A stretch of DNA of 64,000 nucleotides from Scylla paramamosain. Lineage: Eukaryota; Arthropoda; Malacostraca; Decapoda; Portunidae. The position numbers and the translations under genes were made by a program. Each line of letters opens with the position of its first letter. Position 1 is the first letter of the stretch. This document shows, in pieces, positions 63,801 through 64,000 of the stretch. The stretch spans positions 136,001 to 200,000 of the forward strand of contig NC_087157.1 in assembly GCF_035594125.1 (NCBI RefSeq). Reading direction: 5' to 3'. The notes beneath the pieces are model-generated. The model worked only from the letters and a program-made list of their open reading frames with translations, did not search any database and was not told where the DNA came from.

Positions 63801-64000
63801 TCCAGAGGTTCTTTCTGCTCTTATTGCTGAAAGCTTATCACCTTTGGATAAAGACATTTTTAAAAGAAGTTCTACCTGGACACCTCTTTTTGGATTGTAT
63901 CTTGGTTTTAGTGTTTATTTAATTTTTCTTGAGTATGGGGACCTATGTTAAGTAAGGAAAATGTTACTGATATACTGTAAATTTTAGAGAGGTCCCTATC
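63801..64000 (+). other. Start of the zinc-finger gene 3' UTR
   Basis: No further coding similarity and no AATAAA signal in these 200 bases; the polyadenylation site lies beyond the window. Confidence 0.6.

Overview
This is a eukaryotic (metazoan) genomic window, most likely from an arthropod and probably a decapod crustacean. Genes are split into short exons with GT-AG introns. An interstitial TTAGG array, the arthropod-type telomere repeat, lies near 40.1 kb. Introns and intergenic DNA are crowded with very long AG/CT, AT and AC microsatellites and with decayed LINEs, tRNA-derived SINEs, pogo/Tigger-like, Tc1-like and piggyBac-like elements. The decapod assignment is inference; no species can be named.

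Layout. (1) About 0.7-16.4 kb, plus strand: the 3' half of a KIAA0319L-like gene (PKD-repeat type I membrane glycoprotein). Nine exons carry the last PKD repeats, a Cys-rich juxtamembrane module, a TM helix and a short tail; the 5' half lies left of the window. (2) 16.4-29.2 kb: intergenic, repeats only. (3) 29.2-38.4 kb, minus strand: a complete ten-exon polypeptide N-acetylgalactosaminyltransferase of the GALNT10/pgant6 type (613 aa, phases consistent throughout). (4) 38.4-41.6 kb: divergent intergenic region holding a rearranged LINE and a 440-bp palindrome with head-to-head telomeric repeats. (5) 41.6-54.5 kb, plus strand: the first eleven exons (474 codons) of WDR59, a GATOR2 subunit, from a Kozak start through the WD40 propeller to just before the expected RWD domain. 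(6) 54.5-58.4 kb: LINE and Tc1-type remnants. (7) 58.5-63.8 kb, plus strand: one huge coding exon for a protein of about 1,760 aa with about 15 C2H2 zinc fingers, a repetitive acidic N-terminus, an acidic tract and an AT-hook. The missing C-terminal exons of WDR59 are not seen before or after it in the window. The zinc-finger gene is therefore either nested in a WDR59 intron or marks a break or misassembly.

The genes show no common pathway: a receptor-like glycoprotein, a Golgi O-glycosylation enzyme, a lysosomal nutrient-sensing subunit and a nuclear DNA-binding protein. No operon, CRISPR array, rRNA or intact tRNA gene is present, and I found no convincing new multi-gene system. The most notable points are structural: a solo LTR cleanly inserted in a LINE, a perfect TTAGG palindrome, an internal inversion in a LINE, a piggyBac derivative with intact TTAA sites, a tandem duplication of a WDR59 splice donor, a splice donor made of a (GT)n tract, a probable one-base frameshift in a KIAA0319L exon, and the same-strand zinc-finger gene where WDR59 should continue.
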